Source: Erodium maritimum
Taxonomy: Eukaryota; Streptophyta; Magnoliopsida; Geraniales; Geraniaceae
Direction: 5' to 3'
Length of the DNA: 64,000 nt
Assembly (NCBI GenBank): GCA_963921825.1
Contig: OY997589.1
Location: forward strand, 86,288,523 to 86,352,522
The number at the start of each line of letters is the position of its first letter. Position 1 is the stretch's first letter. The position numbers and the translations under genes are program-made. Below the pieces are notes generated by a model. It was not told the DNA's origin, ran no database searches, and saw nothing but the letters and a program-made list of their open reading frames with translations. Below are positions 1 to 13,790 of this stretch, piece by piece.

Positions 1-1842
1 CAATCTGGCGCTCATGTACCCGTAGAAAAATAATGTTTCTGGTTGCAGATACTAACTTAGGACATCCCCTTATCGACATCTTAAAAGTACGAAACGAGAA
101 ATATAAGCGACCTAAAAACCAAATCCTACATCAACATAAAATCCAACTAAGACAATCCTTACAATTCAGAATTGAAACTAAAACTGAATCCAACCTAAAA
201 CATGAAAAACGATTTGCTTCCTTTCTCCTCCCAGGACAGCCTAGCAACGTCATCCCCGAGTCATGACGGGTGGGTCCCGGATCCCAATTCCACAGGCTGT
301 ATTGCTCCACAACCTTCTTGATGCAGTCCTAATTGAGAACAAAAAAGGTATCGGTGTCCGAATTCGACAAAGTCCTAGCCTATTTTGGGTCGAAACGGGA
401 TTCCAAGAAAAACTCATGGATTTTCCATGAGCCCCGCGAGTTTTCGTCCTTTCAAGGTCATCTGGAGGGTTAAATTCGTATTTTTAGAAGTCCAGATATT
501 ATTTCTTGTTTTTGTTTCCTGTTTTTGATTTCCTTTATTTGAATTAGGGTTTTTGAGTTTAGTTTCCTTATTGTATTAGGACTTTGGGGTATTAGTTTTC
601 TATTTAACCACTTGTTATCTTTCATTGTAATTCAGACTTTTATGAAATAAACACAAAAAACGAGTTCTGCTTGGAAACCCGTTTCGACCCAAAATAGGCT
701 AGGACTTTGTCGAATTCGGACACCGATACCTTTTATGTTCTCAATTAGGACTGCATCACTTCTCCAAGTGGATAAACTGTGGAGGTCGGTTCGTGAATAA
801 ACCCGAGAGTTCATTATAGTCTTCTCGACTCTGTGTTACCTCTATCGATGACGATGATGAGATTGACCACCTGCGACTCGTCCGATTGAAGCGTAGATCC
901 GGCAACGGTGGAGGGACACGACGGGGATAGCGGCGGTTGTGCTCGGATGGAGGACAATTACAGTTATTGTGCAGGCAAAGGAGACTGCCGAGAGAGGGGT
1001 TAATAAAGTAAACAAGCAGAAAGAGAGCTCCATCGACAATCTCTATGACCGAAGCCATGAAAGCAGTCGATGGCGGATAAGATTTTGGAGGATGATGGTT
1101 CTTGCAGACCTATAGAGCTTTTATAATAAGTTGCTTCCTCTGTTTTGTAGGAGTTTATAGGTTAGTATGGAGCATAAAAGCTTCTTTTTTGTATAAATAT
1201 TATCATTCAGAATTCAAGATTTTATACGATATGGATATTATTTGGTGATTGAAAATTCTAAAGCACCATTTATGTAAGCATGCATACTATTCACTACTAA
1301 CATATATGTACCAAAATGAGCATCGTTTGCACATCAATTCGAAACTGGTTTATGGACAAAAAGTATGAACAGAATTACAGTGAAAAAGAGGACGAGTTTG
1401 AAAAGAATTGCAAAGTTAATTGTATTTGAAAGTGGTGGAGAGAGTGAGGAATCAATACTTCATTGACTTCAATTTTGTAGGATACCCACTTCTTCTTGTC
1501 CCGCGTCACCCAGCCAATACTATGCTTCACCTATTTGTAATTTTATTTTTATGGATATCATCACGCCAACAATTTTGATTCCCGGGTTTATATTCTGGAA
1601 ACTCTTTTATTTATCTATGTATAAGAGCATGTTTTGTAGATCGATTTTGTTTCTCGAATTTCGTCGATTAATCACTGACAAATCAAAAAATATTGTTAAT
1701 AAGACTAAATTGGGCCTTTTTCAACGTTGTAGACCGTCTAAGATTCTGTCAACGCTAATAAAAATAATAAAAGACCCGATTTTGCAGAGAGGACTTTGAC
1801 CAACAAATTAGAGGCTGCCACAATATATTCATCCTATCGTTT
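1..1842. other. Intergenic/repeat-derived sequence with an 87-bp inverted repeat
   Basis: No gene is recognised here. Positions 321-407 recur, inverted and nearly identical, at 670-756. The 260 bases between the arms look like LTR or 3'-UTR sequence (a T-rich stretch, then ATGAAATAAACAC). Short open frames on the minus strand (756-1058 and 842-1039) are low-complexity and match no family I know. The stretch from 1100 to 1842 is AT-rich and shows nothing I can name. Probably old transposon debris. Confidence 0.5.
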
Positions 1843-2870
1843 ATGGATGCATTCAATTATAACGAGTCCGATCCGACGGTAATCGACTATGCGATGTTAC
1901 GGAAGATGACTCGAAAATCGGAGGGTAATTTGTCCGAGTCGTTAAGGGAAACTATGAAGGAAGGCGAGGAGCTCATGATAAACCTGTCGACGGTGAAGTA
2001 TAATAGGAGGTACATTCGCCAAAATCGTTCCAGAACTCATGAGCGGCTCATGTTCAATTACTTAGTGACACCCCGTTGTACAACTGTACTCTTTTTTATC
2101 GACTGTTCCATATGTCGAAGGATATTTTTATTAAAATTTTAGAAGGCATGGTCCAGTTCGATGGATGCTTCGTGCAAAAAGACGATTATCGAGGTGAGCC
2201 TATGCTACAACTCTTTAGCCAATAGCTTGGAGGAGTATTTTGAAAATGCCAGAAATAGTGTTCCTTAAGTGCATGCATAAGTTTTGTTATGTCGTCATAC
2301 GTGTGCCTAGTCTAATATATTTTCGGAATTCGGACGAGAATGATACTATGGATTTGGGCCTACTCAACCCATTGTCGCCCCACTGAATCCTTATAGATAT
2401 ACCAGAATCCACCATGCAGTCATCCACGAATCTGACACCGCCTTCTTCAAAATCGTCATCCGTGAACTTGCTCCATTACTGAATCAACCTATCCCATTCA
2501 CCTCCATCCATACCATTTCTGTCTTCCCTTCTTCACCACAATCCCCTGCCTGAATCTATGACACCCACATGGACACTGGAAGAGGGGAAGCGTTTGTGCA
2601 TGACGTGGCTTCTCTATTCCGAAATCACGACCGAATATTGGCACATCGTGTTCGACGCTTAGAAGGCGATGCTAATCGAATGAGAGCCCTATCCCCGCAC
2701 CGTGAAACATTGCAAGGACCACTAAAAAAAGTGGAACCGTTGGGTTAGAGAGTTTGAGAACGCTTTTTTGAAATCTCGTCAAGAACTTGTTCTAAACGCG
2801 GCCGAAATAGAAGTCCTCATGGATGCCCGGGAGGAATATCGTCACCGTTGTGACATGAGTCCCTAAATCA
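1843..2870 (+). mobile_element. Degenerate PIF/Harbinger-like relic: HARBI1-type transposase fragment followed by a Myb/SANT-like fragment
   Basis: The frame from 1843 reads like the N-terminus of plant HARBI1-type nucleases: acidic start, a charged helix, then R-R-Y-I-R-Q-N-R. After a frame break at about 2142 the next frame gives KAWSSSMDASC, and a third frame gives a segment like LEGMVQFDGCFVQKDDYRG, which resembles the stretch after the N-terminal region in these transposases. A second block (about 2570-2866) reads TWTLEEGKRLC...EFENAF, resembling the Myb/SANT-like ORF1 partner of PIF elements. Several stops and frameshifts break both parts and no DDE catalytic core is visible, so it cannot be functional. 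The family call is inference from pattern; a translated search against HARBI1 would settle it. Confidence 0.45.
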
Positions 2871-2892
2871 CGATTGGTGGGAGATGGTCTGA

Positions 2893-3430
2893 CACATTGG
2901 CCACCACACTTGACCCAAAAGACTAGCCTATCAGGTCATGGGTCCAAGGTGTATATTAAGTCTTACTTTATTCCTTAAGTATCTGATGCGGGACTCCTGA
3001 CTCACATGTGGACACACCTAACAATCTCCCCCTCCACATTGAGTCTCATCACATCGGCTTGCTCGCACTCCTAAGCCCAACGTTTTACGTGTTCTACTTA
3101 ATCCCATACGAGTCCACTTCATCCTATCTAGGCCCACCACCATGAGAGCAGCGATCATGGTATCTTGGTGTTTCTGGCCCTAGGAGATATACCCCGACCC
3201 ACTTCCTGGGAGAGTCACACAGAACCAGGCTCTGATATCACTTGTTGGGGAGAACCGGGCCTACTAAGGAGGAGCACACAACTATAAGCCCATAATATAC
3301 ACATTGTCCACCCCACTTGACCCAAAAGACTAGTCTATCAGGTCATGAGTCCAAGGTGTATATTAAGTCTTTTTTTATTCCTTAAGTATCCGATGTGGGA
3401 CTCCTGACTCACATGTGGACACACCTAACA
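2893..3430 (-). mobile_element. TRIM-type miniature LTR retrotransposon, one LTR truncated
   Basis: Two direct repeats of about 130 bp (2893-3023 and 3301-3430) flank a short middle. Read on the minus strand, the 5' LTR is 3430-3243 (188 bp), starting TGTTAGGTGTGTCC and ending CCCCAACA. It is followed at once by AGTGATATCAGAGCC, a one-mismatch form of the usual plant initiator-tRNA-Met primer-binding site (TGGTATCAGAGC). The middle ends in a purine tract (TGGAGGGGGAGA) directly before the second TGTTAGGTGTGTCC. There is no coding capacity, which is typical of TRIM elements. The second LTR (3023-2893) lacks its last 50 or so bases, so the TSD cannot be read. Confidence 0.8.
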
Positions 3431-5613
<2,183 letters not shown>

Positions 5614-5997
5614 GGGATAATTCCATTTTAGTACCCTAAAACTTTTGGATTTCGTTTTTAGTACCCTAAATGTTTTTTTGTGTCACTTCAGTACCCTAAA
5701 TCTTTGTTTATTCCAGTTTAGTACCCAATGTCTGATTTTCCATCCATTTTTGGATGGAAAAATGTCATGTGCCTTGCACATGACCCTATCTTTTACAATA
5801 ATACCAAAACTACCCTTCGGTAGTTTAAACAAATTGAATTTTTGAAAAATAAAAATGATTTTTTATAGATAAAAAATCAGACGTTGGGTACTAAACTGGA
5901 ATAAACGAAGATTTAGGGTACTGAAGTGGCACAAAAAATATTTAGGGTACTAAAAACGAAATCCGAAATTTTTAGGGTACTAAAATGGAATTATCCC
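5614..5997. mobile_element. Fold-back MITE inserted in a TTA microsatellite
   Basis: The left end GGGATAATTCC and the right end GGAATTATCCC are exact reverse complements. The inverted arms continue inward for well over 100 bp as repeated blocks of the type TTTAGTACCCTAAA / TTTAGGGTACTAAA. No coding capacity. Flanked on both sides by TTA repeats, so a TSD of TTA or a multiple cannot be told from the array. A related element with the same 'GTACCCTAAA' blocks lies in the MLP1 intron at 20518-20990. Confidence 0.85.
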
Positions 5998-6041
5998 TTA
6001 TTATTATTATTATTATTATTATTTTATTATTATTATTATTA

Positions 6042-6107
<66 letters not shown>
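5998..6107. repeat. (TTA)n microsatellite, right array
   Basis: TTA repeats interrupted twice by an extra T (TTTTATT) near its start, ending in ATCATCATC. Continuation of the array on the left of the fold-back element. Confidence 0.95.
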
Positions 6108-6953
6108 CATCATCTTAAGAACTAAATGTAAAAACCTACCTTAAAATATTGGTCTATTGAAATTTTTTAAGCGATTTGTGACCAATTTATAATACCCGTA
6201 AAAGACACGTGATCAATTCATAAATCTGTGTAAATTATAAGTGACCAATTCATAAGGCATGACTAAAATATAAGGCCATTTATTTAACACTTAAAAACTT
6301 TAGGTAGTTTATTGTTTGTGACCAATACATTCTGATAAGTTTATACATTTATCCTTATTTTATAGTCCGAAATTTATTTTGCAATTAAAAAAACTCCTAC
6401 AAAAGCAGCCGGAATTTTAGGTTAAACTATAAAAGTATCTTTTTCCAAAGTATGTAAGTTGAGACAGAAAGAAGCGAGTTTAATGCAAACTTGGTTTTAA
6501 AGAAATTCAATTCACCCAAAATCCTCAAATTTAAGCTCAATTTAGAAGTCGGTCAATTTTCAGTCCAAAAAATGATCGTTGAAATGATTATTTATATTTC
6601 TTTTTGTTTTTTTTTATTCCAATTTTGGATCGATTGGTTTCGTCTTTCCTTTTTGCTTAGCCTTGGTGACTATTATGAGATAGCCCGGACAATACGATGC
6701 AAGAGTACGTGTAGGTCGTGGAGCTTATGGGAATCAGAAAGACTCTATTAGATTAGTGTGAAGTAAACTCAAACGGATAATTGAGTATCTAATTATAATT
6801 TTATATTTTAACCCGAAAGATGGGTTATCGCCTCAGAGTGACAGCCAGAAGAAAGAATTCTGTAAATTGCCAAAATGTTACTACAAATTTAAAGTTGTGA
6901 GCTTTATTTGAGGATAAAACGAGGATTAGATATGAAGTCGATCAGTAGCACTG
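6108..6953. other. Gene-free stretch downstream of the SCPL gene
   Basis: AT-rich, with repeated 'GTGACCAATTCATAA'-like phrases at about 6178-6330 that suggest a decayed MITE. The open frame at 6491-6751 has no recognisable motif. The last 100 bases or so should be the 3' UTR of the minus-strand carboxypeptidase gene. Confidence 0.4.
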
Positions 6954-8357
6954 TTACAAACAAAGATGACATGAACTGTCTACAGATTCAACATCGAGGA
7001 CAAGCTTTTGATCTCCCTCAGCATCATCAGTATCCTCCCCAAACATCCCTTTCCCCAATATCCAATCTTCAATCATGACCTGAGACCTCAGAGGCTGATC
7101 GGTGGGCACAAGATGTCCGGCTCCGAGCACCACCACATGGCTCAAGCTCTCCCACCTCTGCACGAACCCGGCGAGCTCTCCGGCCACTCTCCAGACCCTC
7201 CTCTCCGCCTCTAAGAATTTCTCCATCCCTTCCCATTTCATCTTCTTCATCCAAGCCTCCGTCGACACCACCCCGTCTCTCAGATCGAAGTGGCCTTGGT
7301 ACAGCAACACCTTGCTCTCGCTCACGAGGTACTCCACCATGTGCTTCACGCTCTTCATCACGTCGGCGTGGAGTGCATCTCCGACGACGTCGCTACAGAT
7401 CGAGAATTTGATCGATTCGTTGGCCTTCAATGCCTTCTTGACGTCGTTTGGCTTCAGCAGCTCTGTGACGAGGTCGTCCTGGTACTCTTTCTGTCTCGTG
7501 AAATCGTACAGAGTTGCGAGTCCGGTGGCGTTTTTGAGATATCTGAGGACTCTGTTTCTGGCGTTGGTGGCTTCGCTCCAATTTCCTTCGTTTATGAGCT
7601 TCACGGCCTCGATTTGGTGTTTCTCCATCTGGGCTTTCTGTTTCGCGTTCACTAATCCGGAGAAGTAGGCGTTGTCGGCGTGAGTCGCCACTTGGGTTAT
7701 TGGGTCCGTCAGTCCGTTGCCGATGGCGACGCCGGCGAGGTTCAATCTCTGTGCCGCCGGTAAATGGGGGTTCTTCTTCAGAATGTAGTACCCGATCGCC
7801 GGGACATACTTCCCGGCGTAGCTCTCGCCGGTGATGTAAACCGGGCGAGATTTGAAGGAAGGGTCCGATTCGATGAAAGACGTAATCGCGGCGAAGAGGT
7901 GTTTAGCTACGGTGGTTTGGTCTCTGGGGATCTCGGCGGCGGTGGAGGCGATGCTGAGCCCGGTGCCGATCGGGTTGTCGAGGAACACGAGGCCGAAGAG
8001 ACGGTTCCATGGGGCGGGATTGGGTTCGAGCGCAAGGTGTTCGACGTTTTGCCCGTGAGGAGGAGGAACGACGCGCCAGGGACCGAGCTCGTAGAAGTTG
8101 CCGATCATGGAGGAGCAGCCCGGACCGCCTTGGAGCCAGATGACGAGTGGGGTCTCCGGGAGAGGTGAAGTGGGCTGCTGAGCTTCGTAGAAGGCGTAGA
8201 AAATGGCGGAGCCGGTGGCGGGGTTGACCGGCAGGTAGCCCGATCTCGTCGGCAGGGCTTCTTCCAGGAAGCCAGGGAACGAAGAAGCTGAACTCAGGTG
8301 GATGTGGATGGAGAAAAGGAGGAGCTTGATGAAGCAAGACACTACCGTTGACTCCAT
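6954..8357 (-). CDS. SCPL50: Serine carboxypeptidase-like protein, SCPL50-type (peptidase family S10)
   Basis: An intact single-exon gene of 467 codons. The start is followed by a hydrophobic secretion signal (about residues 8-25, cleavage near SSASS). S10 landmarks are present: the oxyanion/substrate segment LQGGPGCSS (75-83), the nucleophile in TGESYAGKY (Ser179), the acid in YQGHFDLRDG (Asp358) and the histidine in LGAGHLVPTDQP (His415). Three N-glycosylation sequons lie at about NWS 259, NAT 276 and NES 313. The N-terminal EALPTRSGYLPVNP and the GNFYELGPWRV run are features of the Arabidopsis SCPL50 lineage, and absence of introns agrees with it. Expected product: a secreted or vacuolar serine carboxypeptidase (or acyltransferase relative) of unknown substrate. 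A complete triad argues that it is active. The next gene upstream on the same strand ends 530 bp away, so this is an independent transcription unit. Confidence 0.95.
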   Translation of the reverse strand: MESTVVSCFIKLLLFSIHIHLSSASSFPGFLEEALPTRSGYLPVNPATGSAIFYAFYEAQQPTSPLPETPLVIWLQGGPGCSSMIGNFYELGPWRVVPPPHGQNVEHLALEPNPAPWNRLFGLVFLDNPIGTGLSIASTAAEIPRDQTTVAKHLFAAITSFIESDPSFKSRPVYITGESYAGKYVPAIGYYILKKNPHLPAAQRLNLAGVAIGNGLTDPITQVATHADNAYFSGLVNAKQKAQMEKHQIEAVKLINEGNWSEATNARNRVLRYLKNATGLATLYDFTRQKEYQDDLVTELLKPNDVKKALKANESIKFSICSDVVGDALHADVMKSVKHMVEYLVSESKVLLYQGHFDLRDGVVSTEAWMKKMKWEGMEKFLEAERRVWRVAGELAGFVQRWESLSHVVVLGAGHLVPTDQPLRSQVMIEDWILGKGMFGEDTDDAEGDQKLVLDVESVDSSCHLCL

Positions 8358-8886
8358 TTCAGTGGATATGGTCTGTGAGCTCTGAGTGGCTTCGTTATGT
8401 ACATCTTAACATTTACTAATATGAAAATGCTAATTATTGACTTATTTCTGATACAAATCAAATATGTCATTCTCCAGATGCATCACCTTGTTGTTCTTTT
8501 CTTACATTGAGTACACCAGAAATAAAAACAATGAAACATTACCACAATTTGCCAAGGGCAACAGTCATAGAGATCCGCCTGTTCAACTACTAAAACAATT
8601 TCCTGGCAACCTCATGAGATTTTCGGAGCCTTCGAGGATTCAACCCTTTCATTTACTATGATTTGATTTCTCGTACACCAACCAATATATGTCATTTTTA
8701 GTTCCAAATGGAAGTATCTAATGTAAATTAATGTTATGTGTATATATGACTGGGCATAAATAGAGCAAACACAAGCATGAACCAAATTGGCAAGAAAACC
8801 CTACATCTAAAATCGGACATTATAATGTTAAAAAAGAAATGAAGTTAAAGTTGTTTGCATTTTTGAGTAGATTCATCAACCTCCCT
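8358..8886. other. Promoter region of the SCPL gene and 3' flank of the SEC12-like gene
   Basis: About 530 bp between two minus-strand genes. It must hold the promoter and 5' UTR of the SCPL gene at its left and the 3' UTR/terminator of the SEC12-like gene at its right. AT-rich; no clear single TATA box can be chosen. The open frame at 8464-8661 (plus) has no family features. Confidence 0.5.
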
Positions 8887-11800
8887 CTAGTAATGAACAA
8901 GTCCTTTCTGCTTCCCGTAGAATGCAGCAGCTATGGCGAGTAGGATGAAGAGTATGACGATCCAGATGTTTATAACACCTGCAAAAAGAAGATGAAAAGA
9001 TGAGTTTAATGTGCCATGTATACCGAATGGTAACCCGATGAGTTCAAGCCTACTGGAGAAAGTAATTAGATAAGTATGAACCTATAAAACCTTGCCTGCA
9101 AGAGGCTAGCCTTGTGTAATTCCAGGGGACAAGACCCACTTAGTGGCTTATTATGGAAAATAGTGTGAACCATGTCTTGACACTAAACCGTATACTAGTT
9201 GCCCACTCGGGTTGGCCCGGTGGTCAGAGAGCTCTCTTACCTCAAGTGGGTACATCTGTTTGGGAGCAGGTGTTAGTGGAGGTTAATTTAGGAGTCGGAC
9301 TATCCTAGAGTAGGATTTCCCGCTTTATTGCTCACAAAACTACTCATAGAAACATTAATTAACCTAAAACCCAGAGGGAGTCAACTTTGGAAACTTGTTC
9401 TAGGTTCTGTTCTACAGCTGGACTATAAGAAATGCTTCTTCCTAAGTTTTAATACTAATTGAGCGCATTCACAGCCTAATACAGTTTAGTATGGCAAGAC
9501 AGCTTTTACCTATATGCCAGCAAACAATCAACAGCTGAAGAAGAAGGAGGGTCTTACCACTTTTCTTTTTATCACCAATTAAAGTCACTCTTGCACTGGA
9601 ATCCAAGGATACAGAGGCCAAGGCCCTGTTACCAAAACGGAAGAAGCATCAGTATCAATGATTATTGGTAGGACTGATCAGTGCAGTAACAGTCTGAATA
9701 TGTCAGTATCCAACCTTGAATCACATGAGAATGTCAGTGCAGTTACTATGACAAGATGCGCTTTTCTAACCACTGTTTGAACCCGCATGTTTGAGTTTAA
9801 AACCCAAATGTCTCCTTGAACTGTCCCACTGCATGACAGTCAATCACAAAAGGCAACAAAGTTAAGTACTTATACAGAAGCTTACTTAAGGCTTGATGGA
9901 GAACAATTCAGACAATATACCACTTACCGATGGTCAAATATCAACCAATAAAAGAGGAAGTAGTAGCCACAGTAAATGGTTTACAGTGAAAAGAAATCTG
10001 AAGATTTCAGAACAAGAAAAATAACACTAAAAGAAATGGTAATCTAGACAACGAAGGTTGTGTAATCAAAATCATTCATACGGAGACCCTAAAAACCACA
10101 ATGACTCTCTTACAGGATAATAGACAAATGTTTGTCTGTATTTTGAATCAAAACCTAAACTAAGTTCTAATTCTCTAATACAGAGATGAGTCAGTCTGTA
10201 AGAGTCATCTTCTAGATTGAAGAACCATTCATGATAAAGGACTAAATCCCCTCTTTCAAATAGAACAGAAGAATGAAAATTCATAATATCTTCAGACTAA
10301 CAAAGCGGAGAATGCATACATTGCAAGGAGCTTTCCATCAGCTGAAACATTGAAGGCAGAAACTGGGTCGCGGACAACTTTTTTTGACCCTGTTCTCTTC
10401 CATGAGGTAGTGTTCCATGTCACAATACATACATTCTCACCTAAGGTATGCAATTTTCACAATGGTTAGCTTTTAGAGGAAATGGAATTTAAGACGGCAC
10501 CCTAATAGTAAAAGGAAAGACGGCTTCAGAAATAAAATAGAAACACCTTTCATTGCAGTAACATATAGCACCTCGTTCAGACCATTATGAGAAAACCTAC
10601 AAAACCCAAAAATCTCATCCTGGATGCAAGACAACAGCGCAACTGTTAGTCAAAGATCCGTTTCAAATAAAAGGATAGAGTGAAATAGTAAAAATAAATG
10701 AAGAGGTTACAGATGATAATAATAAGACATCAATGTAAAAGCTACAACTTGTAAATGCAGGGCGTACATTTTCCTTGGCTAGAGAAGCTACAACTGTTGC
10801 TGAATTTACATCCCAAACCCTACAAGGACCACTTGCTCCCAAAGAGACCAGAAATTTGCCATCAGAACTGCAGGGCAACCAAACCAACAAAACTATCAGA
10901 ACAAGTTGATTCGAAACTAGAGAGGCAGAAAATGCATTACTAAATGATGTCAATGCAAACCTAAAATCTAAGTCCTTCCCGGCAGCATTAGCCTCATTGA
11001 TTATAACTTCCATGCTAGGCCATTTAAAGACCCTTAAAGTGCCATCCTGTACTGCACCAAAACCAGATCATATTGACATTGGAGCAGTTAAAGCCCACAA
11101 ATTTCTTGTAAATTTCAGTTATTCAGACGAGAAATTGGAAGGAAAAGGAGGATTAGCAAATTGAGGAAAAAAGAAGAGATAATCAACTAATCTAAAAGAA
11201 GAAGACCTAATAAAATGCAGCAATTACATTTAACATTTAATACTCAACCCCAAATCTAAGGGATGACCCCTACCTCCCCACCAACAGCAAACAAAGAACC
11301 CTCCCTGTTGAATGCTAGTGATTTCTGCTGCCCGATTCCTTCTAACTGGTCGAGCTTGTTGTCAGATGCTTTTAGACCCAGCTTATGGACTTCATTACCC
11401 TCAATTTTATCCCATTCGAATAATCTGATCCAATGAGCACAATAACGAGTCGAATTAGCATCTCAATCTACACTTTCATTAAGAATTTTTTTTGCAGAGA
11501 ACATATACCTGCAACTCTCAGACATTGCACAAATTAGGCCATCTTTACCAGGGTGTACAGCTAATCTATAAGGCAAATCAGAACCTGTCCCAATCTGAAC
11601 CAGCTGAAACAATTTACAACAGAAACATAACATGAACTTCAAAAATTATCCATAAACAAGCAGAAGGTATATCAGAAAGTGCAAGAAATCAAACACAATA
11701 AAATTATATAAATGCACTATTACTTCAATAGCATATCACAAAACGATTACCATTTCAACAAAATACATCATTGATCTAAGCATACAGACAATCACATCCC

Positions 11801-12160
11801 ACAAAAACTACAACCACAACGAAATCTCGATAGAATTCAGATCTAACGCTCTATCTCTGACATAAATAGATGAGCACAGCTTGAACTTACAGGTTCATCA
11901 GAGAGAGAATTGGCGCCGAAGTCAAAGTGAACGAGCATGGCAGCGTTGGGGATCCCGCTGCGGCCCTCTCCTCCGCCTCCGGCGAAGACGAGGTAATTCT
12001 GGGCGGCGGAGGACTGAGGCAGCGGCGACGATGATTCTTCGGCAGTTTGATTCTGGTCGTCCTCGGGTTGGTGATCGGATCCGATAGCGGATGGAGGAAC
12101 CCAAGCAGCTCCATACAAGGGAACGCCATATTTCTGGTAGTTGGAGGTTGAATCCGCCAT
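8887..12160 (-). CDS. SEC12-like WD40 protein (PHF1/STL family), tail-anchored in the ER; ten exons
   Basis: Exons placed by GT/AG borders and reading phase: 12160-11891, 11603-11509, 11424-11274, 11046-10961, 10867-10768, 10619-10547, 10440-10320, 9828-9715, 9625-9558, 8978-8887. These join in phase to 389 residues, the usual length of plant SEC12-like proteins. The N-terminus has YGVPLYGAAWVP, characteristic of this family, followed by WD40-type blades (for example GPCRVWDVNSATVVAS; VVRDPVSAFNVSADGKLLA; VTALTFSCDSRALASVSLD). The C-terminus is one membrane helix (INIWIVILFILLAIAAAFYG) and a short lumenal tail. Known role of relatives: SEC12 activates Sar1 at ER exit sites; plant PHF1 helps PHT1 phosphate transporters leave the ER. 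Whether this gene is the PHF1 or the STL2P orthologue I cannot tell. It is head to head with the transporter at 14539. Confidence 0.9.
9200..9385 (+). mobile_element. Possible tRNA-derived SINE in the last intron of the SEC12-like gene
   Basis: The phrase GTTGGCCCGGTGGTCAGAG resembles a Pol III A-box region of tRNA-derived plant SINEs (TGGCNNARTGG type), followed by the 'AGCTCTCTTACCTCAAGTGGG' type of text seen in such elements. It lies wholly within the intron 9557-8979. No clear B box, poly-A or TSD was found, so this stays tentative. Confidence 0.35.
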
Positions 12161-12575
12161 TGTTGTGAGACTGAGACTCTGAGCTGACCGTAGCGTTTCC
12201 AATCTCGAGATCGTGTATTTATTTATATATTTTAATAAAAATATCAAGCCCACTAATCAACCAATAATATAGTCCAAGGAGAGAATCATGTCTGTGACTT
12301 GTTAAGCCCACATTGCTTTTGGACCTTGACACAAGTAAGTACTTCGTAGTCCAGTTTGGGCCACAAGTATGAGAACAGTCTGGGCTCTATTGGGCCGGAA
12401 GCTGTAATAGAAGAGAAGAGAGATGAAAAACCCAAGGATTAGTGAATATTGCGTTGGATAACAGTTCATTGTCTACTATTGCAGTGCTCAGGATCTGGGC
12501 TATCATAGTTTTGTTCTCCGGTAAATTGTTGACATCAGGTTTGGTTTTGGACGGACTTTTAGTTTGAGAAGCCGC
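12161..12575. promoter_or_regulatory. Promoter side of the SEC12-like gene (head-to-head intergenic region, left part)
   Basis: This begins the 2.38-kb space between two divergent start codons (12160 minus, 14539 plus). An A/T-rich run including TATATATTTTAATAAAAATA lies at about 12222-12243, 60-80 bp upstream of the minus-strand ATG, and could be its TATA region. Nothing else can be assigned. Confidence 0.4.
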
Positions 12576-13782
12576 CAGGGCCGGTCCTTACATTATGGTG
12601 GCCTTAGGCGAAAATGAAAATTAGAGGCCTTTTTAATATATAAATAAATAAGACGATATTTTGATAACTTTATTTCATAAATAAAATTATGTTAAAATTG
12701 AAAAAATTTAACAAGTCTTATTCCAATAATTATTTTAAATACATATTCGAATTACTCAATAATTCGTCTAAATATATCAGTGATGAAAAGTTACAAACAA
12801 TGTCTCAATATACACCCTACAATTTATAATATCTTAGTAACCTTGTCAATTAATATTCTCTGTTTTCAATTTTCTCACATTTTTTGGTGCATTTTGCTCC
12901 TTTGTAGAAACTTTTGTTATCCCTATCATGAATAATACAGTTTGGAAATAGTTAAATTTTAACTTGAAATTTATTATCCGGTTTTTATAGATTCAAAATC
13001 TTAATAAAGACTTGAGATTAATTCTTACAAAAAATGGTTTTAATAGATTAAATGTCAAGCTAATATACCATTTATTCAAGCTTATCCTGCCACTTAAAAT
13101 ACATTTTTGATATTTATTAAAAAGTTATCATTAACTGAATAAAAAAACTATCTTATAATGCCCAGAAGAGTTGTTAAAGAACAAGCCTTATTAATCAAAA
13201 TCAATTTCATAGTTTGTTTGACAAATTTCGGCACACAGCCAAAAAAAAACATTGAACTCATAAATTAAAGAAATAAGAATTCTAATGGAACTTCCAAACG
13301 AACATTAATGACAGACAATCAAACAAACTAGTTATATGCAAACAACAGTATGAGAGAACTTACCATTTTGCAATACTTGATCTTCATCAGAGAAGGTAAT
13401 AGTTATCAGTACCAAAAAAAGAATCTTTTGAGGAGAAAATTTTGGATTTTGGGTAAATCTAAACCCAAAATTACACTCTATATATACAGCATGTTGATTC
13501 GAAACTAGAAAAAATTATTTTATATAATTTCGAAGATTTACTTAGGAGAAAAATAAGAAGAAACAATTTAATTTGGCTTGGGAGATGGGAAATTTTTTGG
13601 GAAGAGTAACCGCCACTTTGCTTTGGAAATAGTTGGCTGCAAACGTATGAGGGGTTTAATCATTATACCAGATTTTATCTTTGGGCTTAATTTATAGCCC
13701 ATATTTGTAGAAAACTGAGGCCTTTATTTGATGAGAGGCCTTAGGCAAAGGCTTAATTCGCCAAGTGGGCGGACCGGGCCTG
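12576..13782. mobile_element. Non-autonomous hAT-like element
   Basis: The left end is CAGGGCCGGTCCTTAC; the right end reads, in reverse complement, CAGGCCCGGTCCGCCC, giving imperfect terminal inverted repeats. It is flanked by 8-bp TSDs with one mismatch, GAAGCCGC (12568-12575) and GAAGCAGC (13783-13790), the TSD length of hAT elements. Subterminal sequences 'GGTGGCCTTAGGCGAAAAT' and 'GAGGCCTTAGGCAAAGG' also mirror each other. The 1207-bp body is AT-rich with no transposase frame. It lies between the SEC12-like and transporter genes and roughly doubles their spacing. Confidence 0.85.
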
Positions 13783-13790
13783 GAAGCAGC

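Noticed and set aside
7008..8337. Long open frames overlapping the carboxypeptidase gene in other frames (for example 7102-7668 and 7764-8168)
   Set aside because: They are shadows of a GC-rich coding exon; the SCPL frame has all catalytic motifs.
10072..10284. 70-codon minus-strand frame inside the SEC12-like gene
   Set aside because: It lies in an intron between two in-phase WD40 exons and shows no relation to the family.
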